A stretch of 64,000 bases of DNA from Tenrec ecaudatus. Its lineage: Eukaryota; Chordata; Mammalia; Afrosoricida; Tenrecidae. This document shows, piece by piece, positions 63,705 to 64,000 of the stretch. The notes beneath the pieces were generated by a model. It was not told the DNA's origin. It did no database searches and worked only from the letters and a program-made list of their open reading frames with translations. The stretch covers positions 49,863,258 to 49,927,257 of the forward strand of contig NC_134536.1 in the NCBI RefSeq assembly GCF_050624435.1, read 5' to 3'. Made by a program: the position numbers and the translations under genes. Numbering within the stretch: the first letter of the stretch is position 1; every line of letters begins with the position of its first letter.

Positions 63705-64000
63705 ATGGTATATATATACATACATACACACATACACACACATACACATATATATATACATACATACACACATACATATATATACATATATACACACACA
63801 CACATATATATATTTTGCATGATGCCTTATACCTGGTCCCTTTGGCACCTCGTGATCGCACTGGCCGGTGTGCTTCTTCCATGTGGGCTTTTTTGCTTCT
63901 GAGCTAGATGGCCGCTTGTTCACCTTCAATCCTTTAAGACCCCAGACACTCTCTTTTGATAGCCGAGCACCATCAGCTTTCTTCGCCACATTTGCTTATG
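63013..64000 (-). mobile_element. L1 3' UTR, inverted, running off the window
   Basis: It is a well-preserved young copy: TTTTATTAGGGACTCATACA, CAGGGAGGAGGTCACATGTG, CTTGGTCCTGAAGGTATCAT, CTTTAAGACCCCAGACACTC. A TA/CA microsatellite at 63661-63812 replaces the short (TA)n of other copies. The 318-codon frame at 62946-63902 is antisense UTR and microsatellite, not a gene. Confidence 0.9.

Noticed and set aside
62946-63902. 318-codon plus-strand open frame
   Set aside because: It is the complement of an L1 3' UTR plus a TA/CA microsatellite; its sequence recurs in other L1 copies in the window and encodes no known domain.

Overview
This is a mammalian nuclear window, almost certainly from an afrotherian and most likely a tenrec (Echinops-like). 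Two independent signals support this. First, tRNA-derived AfroSINEs and their RTE/BovB-type LINE partner are scattered through the whole window; both carry the tail motif TCGCTATGAGTCGGAA..CGACT, known from Afrotheria. Second, two short hAT elements have ends and target sites of the SPIN family (CAGTGGTTCTCAACC ends, CTCTAG-like 8-bp target). SPIN was reported in tenrec but not in other sampled afrotherians. The species call is inference; the repeats are seen directly.

The only intact protein-coding gene is GJA1 (connexin 43), on the minus strand. The 382-codon reading frame (29900-31048) lies wholly in exon 2 (about 28175-31064). That exon starts at a clear splice acceptor 16 bases before the ATG and ends at a canonical AATAAA signal. 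A non-coding first exon (42209 to about 42392) is recognisable from its similarity to the human GJA1 5' leader. It has a GTAAGT donor, a TATA-like TTTTAAAA, an AP-1 site and GC boxes upstream. The intron is 11,144 bp. The 3' UTR has two 8-mer matches for miR-1/miR-206.

Left of GJA1 (1-28170) is gene-poor flank: old L1 3' ends, RTE copies, ERVL-type solo LTRs (2388-2896; 21339-21827 with a perfect 5-bp duplication), a Tigger-like DNA transposon remnant, a 36-nt U2 snRNA retrocopy, and a processed pseudogene of POLR2H (about 24541-25369). The intron (31065-42208) is mostly unassigned sequence with a few AfroSINEs, a Tigger1-derived element and a GC-rich block near 40.8-41.6 kb. Upstream of the promoter, 44.5-48.8 kb is dense in AfroSINEs. 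From 49.7 kb to the end lie ERV LTR fossils (one inserted inside a relative), a decayed RTE LINE with reverse-transcriptase remnants, and several L1 copies with unusually long 3' UTRs.

I see no undescribed gene system. The most interesting material is the insertion record: SPIN copies, LTR within LTR, L1 insertions reduced to about 37-100 bases, an A/T-only insert with a 16-bp target duplication, and a tandemly repeated segment inside the L1 3' UTR.
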